Shown: piece by piece, positions 1-4,436 of the stretch | Numbering within the stretch: position 1 is the stretch's first letter | Layout: each line of letters begins with the position of its first letter | Source: an uncultured Eubacteriales bacterium | Lineage (GTDB): Bacteria; Bacillota; Clostridia; Christensenellales; UBA1242 | Length of the DNA: 5,552 nt | NCBI GenBank assembly: GCA_948949055.1 | Contig: CARBWQ010000071.1 | Coordinates: forward strand, 1-5,552 | Reading direction: 5' to 3' | Notes under the pieces: model-generated | Told to the model about the DNA's origin: nothing | The model's input: only the letters and a program-made list of their open reading frames with translations | Database searches by the model: none | Program-made: the position numbers and the translations under genes

Positions 1-767
1 CGTGGGTAATTACTAGTTTTATATGTCTTGTTATATCATGGACTGATAGTAGTTATGGTACATTTGTTTCAATCGCAAGTATTTTGGGCTTTATTTTTAG
101 TTCAATTATGCTTTTTGTTACATTATTTTTATCAATTTGTAAAACTGTTGGAAAGAAACTTGTAGTTAAAGGTTTAAAACTTCTTCATAAAATGAAGATT
201 ATCAAGAATTATGATAAACAGTATGAGAAAATAACCAAATATATCAGCGATTTCCAAGATGTAATGAAACAATATGCTCGTTCGCCGAAAGATTTCATTA
301 TAATGCTGTTTTTGAGCTTGGCTAAAAATTTCATTATGTACTCAATGCCATTCTTCGTTGCTAAGTTCTTTATGCCAGAACTTGCAGGTTACTATGATAT
401 TAAACTCTTTGTAATGACCTGTCTTGTTGATCTTTCTTCTTCTTTCTTCCCTTTGCCAGGTGGTACAGGAATGAATGAAATTTCCTTTACTGCTGCTTTT
501 GGTGCAGTTGTGGGCAAATCGGCATATCTTGCTTGGGTGTTAATTTTCTGGCGAATATGTTCATACTACTTCTATTTAATACAAGGCGTTTGTGTGCTTT
601 CATATGATTTTGCCTATGGAAATAAAAAATATAAATGGGAAGTCGTGCGAGGAAATCTAGCTCAGGAAAGCGAAGTTTTTAAACAGGAACAAATTAATAG
701 ATTTAGGGCAGACCGAGCTAAACGTAGAAAAAATAAAAATAAATCTGGTTTGAGGGAATATTTGTAA
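1..767 (+). CDS. Flippase-like (LPG_synthase_TM / UPF0104) integral membrane protein, 5' truncated
   Basis: The frame is open from the first full codon at base 3, so the gene begins outside the window and 254 C-terminal residues are visible. A TTG at 84 is internal and should not be taken as the start. The protein is multi-pass, with hydrophobic stretches at about visible residues 1-12, 22-46, 98-122, 133-150 and 163-200. A loop at 450-470 encodes PLPGGTG, followed by NE and a small-residue helix. This matches the conserved P-x-PGG-x-G signature of the YbhN/AglD/MprF-type transmembrane domain. Family members are about 300-330 residues and are linked to lipid or glycolipid translocation in the cytoplasmic membrane; the substrate here cannot be told. 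The tail is basic (RADRAKRRKNKNK) and probably cytoplasmic. The stop lies 22 bp before the next gene, suggesting one operon. The family call is fairly sure, the function is not. Confidence 0.8.
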   Translation, partial: WVITSFICLVISWTDSSYGTFVSIASILGFIFSSIMLFVTLFLSICKTVGKKLVVKGLKLLHKMKIIKNYDKQYEKITKYISDFQDVMKQYARSPKDFIIMLFLSLAKNFIMYSMPFFVAKFFMPELAGYYDIKLFVMTCLVDLSSSFFPLPGGTGMNEISFTAAFGAVVGKSAYLAWVLIFWRICSYYFYLIQGVCVLSYDFAYGNKKYKWEVVRGNLAQESEVFKQEQINRFRADRAKRRKNKNKSGLREYL

Positions 768-789
768 TCACTTTAAACAAAATAGATTT

Positions 790-1347
790 ATGAAGATTAA
801 ACGAGAAAATTATGGTTGGCTTTTTGCGACAGTGTTATTGGCATTGCTTCTTGCATTGTCAATATATCTTGGTGTATCAGGTTGGTATTTTAAAACCGAT
901 ATTTCTTATACAACTGATCTAGAACTTGGCAAAACTGTCCAAATGAGTGTAAAGAAAAATGAGGCAAGTTCCATTTCTATGAATTTAGATGGTTCATATT
1001 TGGCTGGTGACAGGCTGCCTCAGATTGTTTCAATTAAGAATATGGACGATGAGGCGTCTGTTTACCTAAGAGCGAAAATCTTTATCTATTCTGGCGATAA
1101 TCAGATTTTAAAAATGGATATGGTTGAAACTGTAAACTGGGAATATGACCAAGCTGATGGTTATTATTATTTTACAGACCTTCTTACTATGCAAAATAAA
1201 GTTGCTTTATGTTCACATTTGATAATTGACAACGAAACACATTTGCAAACTAATACAAAATATATATTTACAATAGTTGTGGAAGCTTTGGAAGAAGATC
1301 AAGATGTTGTTAAAATCTGGGGCAAAAATCCAATAGAAAGGTCTTGA
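790..1347 (+). CDS. Single-pass exported protein with a TasA/camelysin-like pattern (tentative)
   Basis: This is a 185-residue protein of unknown function. Residues 1-7 are basic, residues 9-30 form one hydrophobic helix that could be an uncleaved anchor or signal peptide, and the rest should be outside the membrane. Three blocks resemble TasA/CalY-type proteins: an early strand region with DRLPQIVSIKN and then ASVYLRAKIF (about 75-98), NWEY followed by DGYYYF (116-128), and a C-terminal VVEALEED ... KIWG (163-178). In the known family these correspond to the conserved strand, the W-x-DGYYYY segment and the final AEAxQ strand. The resemblance is from memory of the pattern, not from a search. 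No SipW-type protease gene is in view. There is no good Shine-Dalgarno before the ATG, so translation may be coupled to the flippase-like gene 22 bp upstream. One cysteine (C141) is present. Confidence 0.45.
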   Translation: MKIKRENYGWLFATVLLALLLALSIYLGVSGWYFKTDISYTTDLELGKTVQMSVKKNEASSISMNLDGSYLAGDRLPQIVSIKNMDDEASVYLRAKIFIYSGDNQILKMDMVETVNWEYDQADGYYYFTDLLTMQNKVALCSHLIIDNETHLQTNTKYIFTIVVEALEEDQDVVKIWGKNPIERS

Positions 1348-1372
1348 CTTTCTCTTTAAGTGATGTTAACAT
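1344..1372 (+). promoter_or_regulatory. Candidate sigma-A promoter for the proline-rich small protein
   Basis: TTGACT at 1344-1349 (5 of 6 to TTGACA) is 17 bp from TAACAT at 1367-1372 (4 of 6); CATAAT at 1370-1375 is an alternative -10. The -35 overlaps the stop codon of the preceding gene. It would give a leader of about 95 nt before the ATG at 1473. The match is moderate in AT-rich DNA. Confidence 0.45.
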
Positions 1373-1472
1373 AATAAAGAATTTAATAAAAATCAGAAGC
1401 ATTAGCAAAAAGGAGATTGCTCTCGTCGGATGATATTACATTAATAAAATTACTTACAAAAGGAGCTTTTTT

Positions 1473-1697
1473 ATGAACGAAAATCAATTACCACCAATCC
1501 GTCCAATTCCACCTAGACCTATTCCTCAAAGACCAAACTTGGAAAAGTCGGTATCAACTGAGCAAAAACCAACAGTTCAGCAACAAAATAGGAAAGAACC
1601 TTTAAACGATCAATCAAAATCAATAATATTTGGGCTTTTAGGAGGCTTTGCACTTTTAGGAGGCATTGCATTATTGATAGTAATGCTGATAATTTAA
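1473..1697 (+). CDS. Small proline-rich, C-terminally anchored membrane protein
   Basis: This 74-residue protein is not recognised. Residues 6-22 are proline- and arginine-rich, built on repeated PIP/RP units (PPIRPIPPRPIPQRP). Residues 23-50 are polar and Gln-rich, probably disordered. Residues 51-74 form a single hydrophobic helix ending at the C-terminus, so the polar part is probably cytoplasmic. The helix contains a six-residue duplication, LLGGFA then LLGGIA, giving a GG-x4-GG pattern suited to helix-helix packing. The start is well supported: AAAAGGAG at 1458-1465 lies 7 nt before ATG. A hairpin at 1744-1786 may be its terminator. Proline-rich cytoplasmic tails can bind partner proteins, but no partner is indicated here. 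Confidence 0.7.
   Translation: MNENQLPPIRPIPPRPIPQRPNLEKSVSTEQKPTVQQQNRKEPLNDQSKSIIFGLLGGFALLGGIALLIVMLII
1635..1670 (+). repeat. 18-bp tandem duplication inside the membrane helix of the proline-rich protein
   Basis: CTTTTAGGAGGCTTTGCA at 1635-1652 is followed directly by CTTTTAGGAGGCATTGCA at 1653-1670, with one mismatch in 18. It is in frame and duplicates six residues (LLGGFA/LLGGIA). It looks like a recent in-frame slippage or duplication event. Confidence 0.9.
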
Positions 1698-1743
1698 CAA
1701 TTCGCTAAGATTTTACAAAATTATTAAAATTAAAGAAATATTT

Positions 1744-1786
1744 AAGGCAATCATTTTATTATGAAAAGAATGGTTGCCTTTATTTT
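1744..1786 (+). terminator. Terminator-like hairpin overlapping the start of the ywmB-like gene
   Basis: AAGGCAATCATT (1744-1755) pairs with AATGGTTGCCTT (1769-1780) over 12 bp with a single G-U wobble, and is followed by TATTTTT. The loop (1756-1768) contains the ATG of the next gene at 1761. As DNA it reads like an intrinsic terminator for the upstream small-protein gene. Because it covers the first codons of the next gene it could instead, or also, control that gene's translation. Confidence 0.65.
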
Positions 1787-2219
1787 TATAATTCTTGCAT
1801 TTTTTGGCGTTGGTTTATTTAAAAATGATTCTTTGGATATTAATGATTATGAAAGGGTCGTTATTGTTTCAAAACTTGACGATTTGACCAATAAAGGTAG
1901 TAAAGTCCAAAATGGAGAAGATTATTACTATTACTTAAATTATCAAGAGGGTGAGAGTGTAAGAAAAAATCTATCAAGTTATCAAATAAGTGGAATTATA
2001 TTCTATCTTTCAAAAGAATACAGCTTTAATAGTTTCAATAAGAAATTTGATTATACCTTGTCAGCTAAATCAATAGTTGAAGATAACGATGTCTATTATG
2101 GTTATGATAAAGATTATTCTGATTTTAGGTTGGTTGGTGGAAAGAAGATAAACTTGCAATTAGTAAAAAGTGACAATAACTGGATTTTAGGTTATCCAAT
2201 GATTCTTACAGGTTTTTAA
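1761..2219 (+). CDS. Exported protein, possibly YwmB-like
   Basis: The protein has 152 residues. MKRM and a hydrophobic run to about residue 20 form a signal peptide or N-terminal anchor. The rest is rich in Tyr and Asp (YYYY at 55-58). The C-terminal 40 residues run YYGYDKDY (112-119), a GGKKINLQL strand (126-134) and GYPMILTGF (144-152). This resembles the end of YwmB-family proteins, where a vNlQ strand is followed by an iGtPiI strand, but it is shorter than the roughly 250-residue Bacillus protein. Context supports the idea: in Bacillus and many clostridia ywmB lies upstream of murA, spoIID, spoIIQ and spoIIID, and here a spoIIQ-like gene follows 52 bp later. YwmB's role is unknown. The start at 1761 is forced by a stop at 1743; ATG 1770 is an alternative. 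Only a weak TAAGG precedes it at poor spacing. The gene is certain, the family is tentative. Confidence 0.4.
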   Translation: MKRMVAFIFIILAFFGVGLFKNDSLDINDYERVVIVSKLDDLTNKGSKVQNGEDYYYYLNYQEGESVRKNLSSYQISGIIFYLSKEYSFNSFNKKFDYTLSAKSIVEDNDVYYGYDKDYSDFRLVGGKKINLQLVKSDNNWILGYPMILTGF

Positions 2220-2244
2220 AAATTAATGTATAAACTTTTATAAT
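2216..2244 (+). promoter_or_regulatory. Candidate promoter for the spoIIQ-like gene
   Basis: A perfect TATAAT at 2239-2244 lies 17 bp after a weak TTAAAA at 2216-2221. GTATA at 2228-2232 would also fit a forespore sigma-F/G -35 (GYATA), with a poor -10 near 2247-2256. Bacillus spoIIQ is sigma-F dependent, but the sequence here does not decide between the two. Confidence 0.45.
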
Positions 2245-2271
2245 CTGTCAATAAATTTCTAGGAGGTTACA

Positions 2272-2835
2272 ATGGAAATCGAAAAGAGAAATGGGTTTAT
2301 TGAATTTGTTAAAAAATATGGAATGTTTGTTGTCGTTGGAATTGTCATTTTTGCAGTTGCATTGACATTTACTTTGGTTGCAGCACTCAGCAAAACTGTT
2401 CCTGCTGGCAACACTAATTTAAATTTCACTCTTCCAATGCAAGAAGCTAATATAATCAAAGATTTCTCAGATACTGAACTACAAAATAATGAAACTCTCA
2501 ATCAATGGGAAGCTCATTTATATGTAGATTTCGCTTCTGAGAATTCTGACGTTTTCGCTGTTCTTGGTGGAACTGTTGTAAGCGTTGAAGAAAAGGCTCT
2601 TGATGGTTATACAATTACAATCAAACACTCAAATGGTTTTGAATCTATCTATTCTTCTTTAAATGAAAATATGCTTGTTAAAGAAGGCGATAAGGTAGAA
2701 GCTGGTCAAAAGATTGGAACAGCTGATAATAGTGCAGAGGGTGAACTTGACATGGGCGCACATCTTCACTTTGCAATGAAACTTAATGATAAGTTTGTTG
2801 ATCCAAACAATTATCTTGACTTGCAAGAGAAATAA
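2272..2835 (+). CDS. spoIIQ: SpoIIQ-like M23 (LytM) endopeptidase, clostridial type
   Basis: The 187-residue protein has a short cytoplasmic N-terminus, one membrane helix (about 17-38), a linker and a LytM/M23 domain (about 76-183). The linker end (SDTELQNNETLNQWEAH) matches the d-L-x-TL-x-qW-x-H lead-in typical of SpoIIQ. Zinc ligands H82 and D86 (HLYVD) and H166 (HLH), plus candidate catalytic H119 and H164, are all present. Bacillus SpoIIQ has lost the first histidine, whereas clostridial SpoIIQ keeps it, so this one is predicted to be active. The usual Gly of HxGxD is Tyr here. SpoIIQ sits in the forespore membrane and joins SpoIIIAH across the intermembrane space during engulfment. At 187 residues it is compact (Bacillus 283). 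A perfect AGGAGG at 2261-2266 fixes the start. A generic M23 protein remains possible, but spoIIID nearby favours SpoIIQ. Confidence 0.8.
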   Translation: MEIEKRNGFIEFVKKYGMFVVVGIVIFAVALTFTLVAALSKTVPAGNTNLNFTLPMQEANIIKDFSDTELQNNETLNQWEAHLYVDFASENSDVFAVLGGTVVSVEEKALDGYTITIKHSNGFESIYSSLNENMLVKEGDKVEAGQKIGTADNSAEGELDMGAHLHFAMKLNDKFVDPNNYLDLQEK

Positions 2836-2845
2836 AACTTATATT

Positions 2846-2860
2846 CGTGATAAAATCACG
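2846..2860 (+). repeat. Short perfect inverted repeat after the spoIIQ-like gene
   Basis: CGTGAT (2846-2851), AAA, ATCACG (2855-2860) forms a 6-bp hairpin 10 bp after the stop. The following TTTACTTAAAAA is not a proper U-tract, so it is at best a weak terminator or an mRNA 3'-end stabiliser. Confidence 0.5.
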
Positions 2861-2912
2861 TTTACTTAAAAATCAAATAAACAAAGATATCTTTTAAAAT
2901 TCAATTCCCAGA

Positions 2913-2958
2913 TAAAAATGCGATAAAAATGTCGCATTTTTATTTACATATTTTTTTT
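2913..2958 (+). terminator. Strong intrinsic terminator of the spoIIQ-like gene
   Basis: TAAAAATGCGA (2913-2923) and TCGCATTTTTA (2932-2942) are perfect 11-bp complements around an 8-nt loop. A T-rich stretch to 2958 follows. The next gene's -35 begins at 2943, directly after the stem. Confidence 0.8.
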
Positions 2959-2971
2959 AGTATGCTATAAT
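2943..2971 (+). promoter_or_regulatory. Strong sigma-A promoter of acpP
   Basis: TTTACA (2943-2948, 5 of 6) is exactly 17 bp from a perfect TATAAT (2966-2971), which carries the extended -10 TGC at 2963-2965. The expected transcription start near 2978 leaves only about 12 nt of leader, just enough for GGAGG at 2981-2985. Confidence 0.8.
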
Positions 2972-2989
2972 CTAACTAATGGAGGTTTT

Positions 2990-3226
2990 ATGAGTACTAT
3001 TGATACTGTAAAGAAAATAATAGCTGAACAACTTTGTATTTCAACTGATGATATAAAAGATGATGCTAATATATTAGAAGATTTAGGTGCTGACTCTCTT
3101 GATGTTGTTGAGCTTTTAATGACTTTTGAAGATGAGTTTAATGTTTCAATTCCAGATGACAAACTTGAAGAATTGAAAACTATTCCTCAAATAGTAAAGT
3201 TGATAGATGAAACTGTTAAAAAATAA
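2990..3226 (+). CDS. acpP: Acyl carrier protein
   Basis: This is a full-length 78-residue ACP, the usual size. It carries growing acyl chains on 4'-phosphopantetheine in type II fatty acid synthesis in the cytoplasm. The attachment serine is S36 in GADSLDVVEL, where the DSL motif opens the acidic recognition helix (DVVELLMTFEDEF). The acidic four-helix pattern is intact, including the downstream IPDDKLEELKT segment. GGAGG at 2981-2985 is 4 nt before ATG. The gene has its own strong promoter and terminator, so it is expressed alone. No fatty acid synthesis or phosphopantetheinyl transferase gene is in view; instead it sits between two sporulation genes. The helix II sequence is that of a housekeeping ACP rather than a polyketide or D-alanyl carrier protein, so primary fatty acid synthesis is the best call. 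Confidence 0.96.
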   Translation: MSTIDTVKKIIAEQLCISTDDIKDDANILEDLGADSLDVVELLMTFEDEFNVSIPDDKLEELKTIPQIVKLIDETVKK

Positions 3227-3235
3227 TGATTATTT

Positions 3236-3263
3236 AAAATAAGCTTAATTGCTTATTTTTTTT
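3236..3263 (+). terminator. Intrinsic terminator of acpP
   Basis: AAAATAAGC (3236-3244) and GCTTATTTT (3251-3259) are perfect 9-bp complements around TTAATT, and T continues to 3263. It lies 9 bp after the acpP stop. Confidence 0.8.
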
Positions 3264-3280
3264 ATTGCCTATCATTTTTT

Positions 3281-3310
3281 ACAAAATTCTACAAATTTAG
3301 ACATATTAGG
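3281..3310 (+). repeat. Three 10-bp phased repeats upstream of spoIIID
   Basis: ACAAAATTCT (3281), ACAAATTTAG (3291) and ACATATTAGG (3301) recur every 10 bp. ACATAGATTT at 3321 keeps the phase after one skipped unit. The third unit contains the -35 and the last contains the -10. They could be an operator on one face of the helix, but AT-rich chance is possible. Confidence 0.35.
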
Positions 3311-3329
3311 TTTGCTTTCCACATAGATT
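3301..3329 (+). promoter_or_regulatory. Sigma-E-like promoter of spoIIID
   Basis: ACATATT (3301-3307) matches the sigma-E -35 KMATATT at 6 of 7. After 14 bp, CATAGATT (3322-3329) matches the -10 CATACAHT at 7 of 8. Bacillus spoIIID is a mother-cell sigma-E gene, so the match fits its biology. The predicted start near 3336 is at the Shine-Dalgarno itself. Confidence 0.7.
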
Positions 3330-3347
3330 TAAAAGTGGAGGCGAACA

Positions 3348-3617
3348 ATGAAAGCTGATTTAATTGAGAGAGTTTTGGCTGTTGCTGAACATATCAATAA
3401 TACACACGATACTATTAGGAAAACAGCCCAAATTTTTGGTTGTAGTAAAAGTACAATTCATAACGATGTTTCTATAAAGTTGAAATCAATTGATTATAAG
3501 CTTTTTATGGAAATCAAACAGGTACTGGACGAGAACTTTGCTGAAAAGCATCTTAGAGGAGGCGAAGCAACTAAGCGAAAATATTTAGAGGAAGAAGAAA
3601 GTAAAATTATTTGTTAA
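3348..3617 (+). CDS. spoIIID: Sporulation transcription factor SpoIIID
   Basis: This 89-residue protein (Bacillus 93) is a DNA-binding regulator of mother-cell gene expression after engulfment, acting between sigma-E and sigma-K. It has the family's typical parts: IERVLAVAEHI near the N-terminus, a helix-turn-helix at about 22-45 (TIRKTAQIFGCSKSTIHNDV), and the hallmark HLRGGEATKRKY at 68-79 within the basic C-terminal DNA-binding helix. GGAGG at 3337-3341 lies 6 nt before ATG. A sigma-E-like promoter precedes it and a clean terminator follows, so it is probably monocistronic. Its presence is the best evidence that the organism forms endospores. In Bacillus, mbl follows spoIIID; here a lipoprotein does. 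The identification is close to certain. Confidence 0.98.
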   Translation: MKADLIERVLAVAEHINNTHDTIRKTAQIFGCSKSTIHNDVSIKLKSIDYKLFMEIKQVLDENFAEKHLRGGEATKRKYLEEEESKIIC

Positions 3618-3621
3618 ATTT

Positions 3622-3649
3622 AAGCGAGGTTTTCTCGCTTTTATTTTTT
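3622..3649 (+). terminator. Intrinsic terminator of spoIIID
   Basis: AAGCGAG (3622-3628) and CTCGCTT (3634-3640) form a 7-bp GC-rich stem with loop GTTTT, followed by TTATTTTTT. It starts 4 bp after the stop codon. Confidence 0.9.
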
Positions 3650-3657
3650 AATTTTTG

Positions 3658-3686
3658 CCATATTTGAAAGAGTTTCAACATAATAT
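3658..3686 (+). promoter_or_regulatory. Candidate sigma-E-like promoter of the lipoprotein gene
   Basis: CCATATT (3658-3664) and CATAATAT (3679-3686) are separated by 14 bp, the same spacing as at spoIIID. They match KMATATT at 6 of 7 and CATACAHT at 6 of 8. A sigma-A reading overlaps it: TTGCCA (3655-3660), 18 bp, CATAAT (3679-3684). Either gives a start at or just before the ribosome binding site at 3693. Confidence 0.55.
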
Positions 3687-3692
3687 AAGTTT

Positions 3693-3698
3693 GAGGTG
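3693..3698 (+). promoter_or_regulatory. Ribosome binding site that fixes the lipoprotein start
   Basis: GAGGTG lies 4 nt before ATG at 3703. This start gives a textbook lipoprotein signal peptide. The longer frame from TTG at 3655 would place 16 polar residues before it, would overlap the promoter, and is rejected. Confidence 0.85.
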
Positions 3699-3702
3699 CA
3701 AA

Positions 3703-4359
3703 ATGAAGAAATTAGTTATTTGTTTTATGATGTTGTTATTGTCGGTTACGCTTGTTGGTTGTAGTAAAAAATTAAAAATTGAAGATTGTATGAGTGAAAT
3801 CACAAAGATTTATTATCAAGCTAAGTCTGACTCAGTGAATGGCTCTATTTGTGTTGGGCAGAGAGAGGAAAATTATGTGATTGATGGAAAACATACAAAA
3901 ACTTGTGACTTTTCTTTAATAACCCTTAAATTTAATAATCAGCAAGTTGAAAATCAAATAAATGTAAATATTTCAGTAAATGATGTTGAAAAACAAATTG
4001 TATTAGAGCTAAATCCAGTTAACCATACTTACATGGCAGACCTAGGTTATGCACTCGGTGAAGATGATAAAGTATCTATTTCCTATAAAGAGATAAATTT
4101 AAATTTTGTAAATGTTAGTAAAAATTTTAATATAAATCATAACAAAGCAATAGAAATTGCAATAGATGAGTTTGGAAATGAACTAAATAAATTTTATAGA
4201 AAAGGCAACTTTGAAGGAGAGTGTTATTTAAAGGTATTAACATTTAATAGTAATGGCGACGAAGATTTATTTTGGATATTTACTATTGTAGGCAGTGATA
4301 AACAAGCTAAAAATATCATTATAAATATCAATGATGGTTCAATAAATTTAAAAAATTAA
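3703..4359 (+). CDS. Uncharacterised lipoprotein with a possible PepSY-like C-terminal domain
   Basis: The 218-residue protein starts with MKK, a hydrophobic core and the lipobox LVGC, with Cys20 as the predicted lipidation site, so it is tethered to the outer face of the membrane. Residues 24-140 are polar and rich in predicted strands (CDFSLITLKF, INVNISVNDV); I do not recognise this part. From about 144 the order is a helix (NKAIEIAIDEFGNEL), a strand (CYLKVLTF), a strand (LFWIFTIV) and a final INDGSINL. This is the helix-strand-strand and D-x-GxI order of PepSY-type domains; it is a visual inference only. Four further cysteines (29, 50, 68, 174) follow Cys20. Its promoter layout mirrors that of spoIIID, so a mother-cell role in sporulation is possible. 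It has its own terminator. Confidence 0.6.
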   Translation: MKKLVICFMMLLLSVTLVGCSKKLKIEDCMSEITKIYYQAKSDSVNGSICVGQREENYVIDGKHTKTCDFSLITLKFNNQQVENQINVNISVNDVEKQIVLELNPVNHTYMADLGYALGEDDKVSISYKEINLNFVNVSKNFNINHNKAIEIAIDEFGNELNKFYRKGNFEGECYLKVLTFNSNGDEDLFWIFTIVGSDKQAKNIIININDGSINLKN

Positions 4360-4367
4360 AGAAATTC

Positions 4368-4400
4368 GAGGCTTTTTGCTTAAAAAATGCCTCTTTTTTT
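4368..4400 (+). terminator. Intrinsic terminator of the lipoprotein gene
   Basis: GAGGC (4368-4372) pairs with GCCTC (4389-4393). The stem continues as TTTTT (4373-4377) against the A-run 4382-4387 with T4388 bulged, and closes on a small loop. T4394-4400 forms the U-tract. Confidence 0.8.
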
Positions 4401-4401
4401 A

Positions 4402-4430
4402 TTGGTTTTAATTTTTTATTATGATATAAT
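4402..4430 (+). promoter_or_regulatory. Extended -10 promoter of hflX, predicting a leaderless mRNA
   Basis: A perfect TATAAT at 4425-4430 carries the extended -10 TGA at 4422-4424. A weak TTGGTT at 4402-4407 is 17 bp upstream. The start codon begins at 4437, only 6 nt after the -10, so the expected +1 falls on or next to the A of ATG. Confidence 0.65.
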
Positions 4431-4436
4431 CATTGT

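Noticed and set aside
84..767. TTG at 84 as the start of the flippase-like protein
   Set aside because: The same frame is open to the window edge, and the family is longer at its N-terminus, so the gene is truncated by the window.
756..785. GAATATT with CAAAATAG upstream of the TasA-like gene as a sigma-E promoter
   Set aside because: The -10 is poor and the start of transcription would lie within the coding region after ATG 790.
1431..1460. A sigma-E-like pair (TGATATT, 15 bp, CTTACAAA) before the proline-rich gene
   Set aside because: The predicted transcription start would fall downstream of the ribosome binding site at 1458-1465, leaving the mRNA without it.
1348..1472. Riboswitch or T-box in the 125-bp gap before the proline-rich gene
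   Set aside because: Only a 4-bp hairpin (GAGA/TCTC around 1413-1424) is visible, with no conserved riboswitch or T-box motif and no terminator.
1417..1476. A 19-codon reading frame from TTG 1417 whose TGA overlaps the ATG of the proline-rich gene (ATGA)
   Set aside because: The GGAG before it is only 1 nt from the TTG, too close for normal initiation, and the peptide has no supporting feature. It could be a leader peptide, but I cannot support it.
2259..2501. Minus-strand reading frame opposite the spoIIQ-like gene
   Set aside because: It is antisense to a confident coding region, with no ribosome binding site or recognisable domain.
2965..3162. Minus-strand reading frame opposite acpP
   Set aside because: It is a low-complexity Ser/Ile-rich shadow of the ACP gene and overlaps the acpP promoter.
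3655..3702. TTG at 3655 as the lipoprotein start
   Set aside because: It would add 16 polar residues before a classic lipoprotein signal peptide and overlaps the promoter. ATG 3703 has GAGGTG at good spacing.
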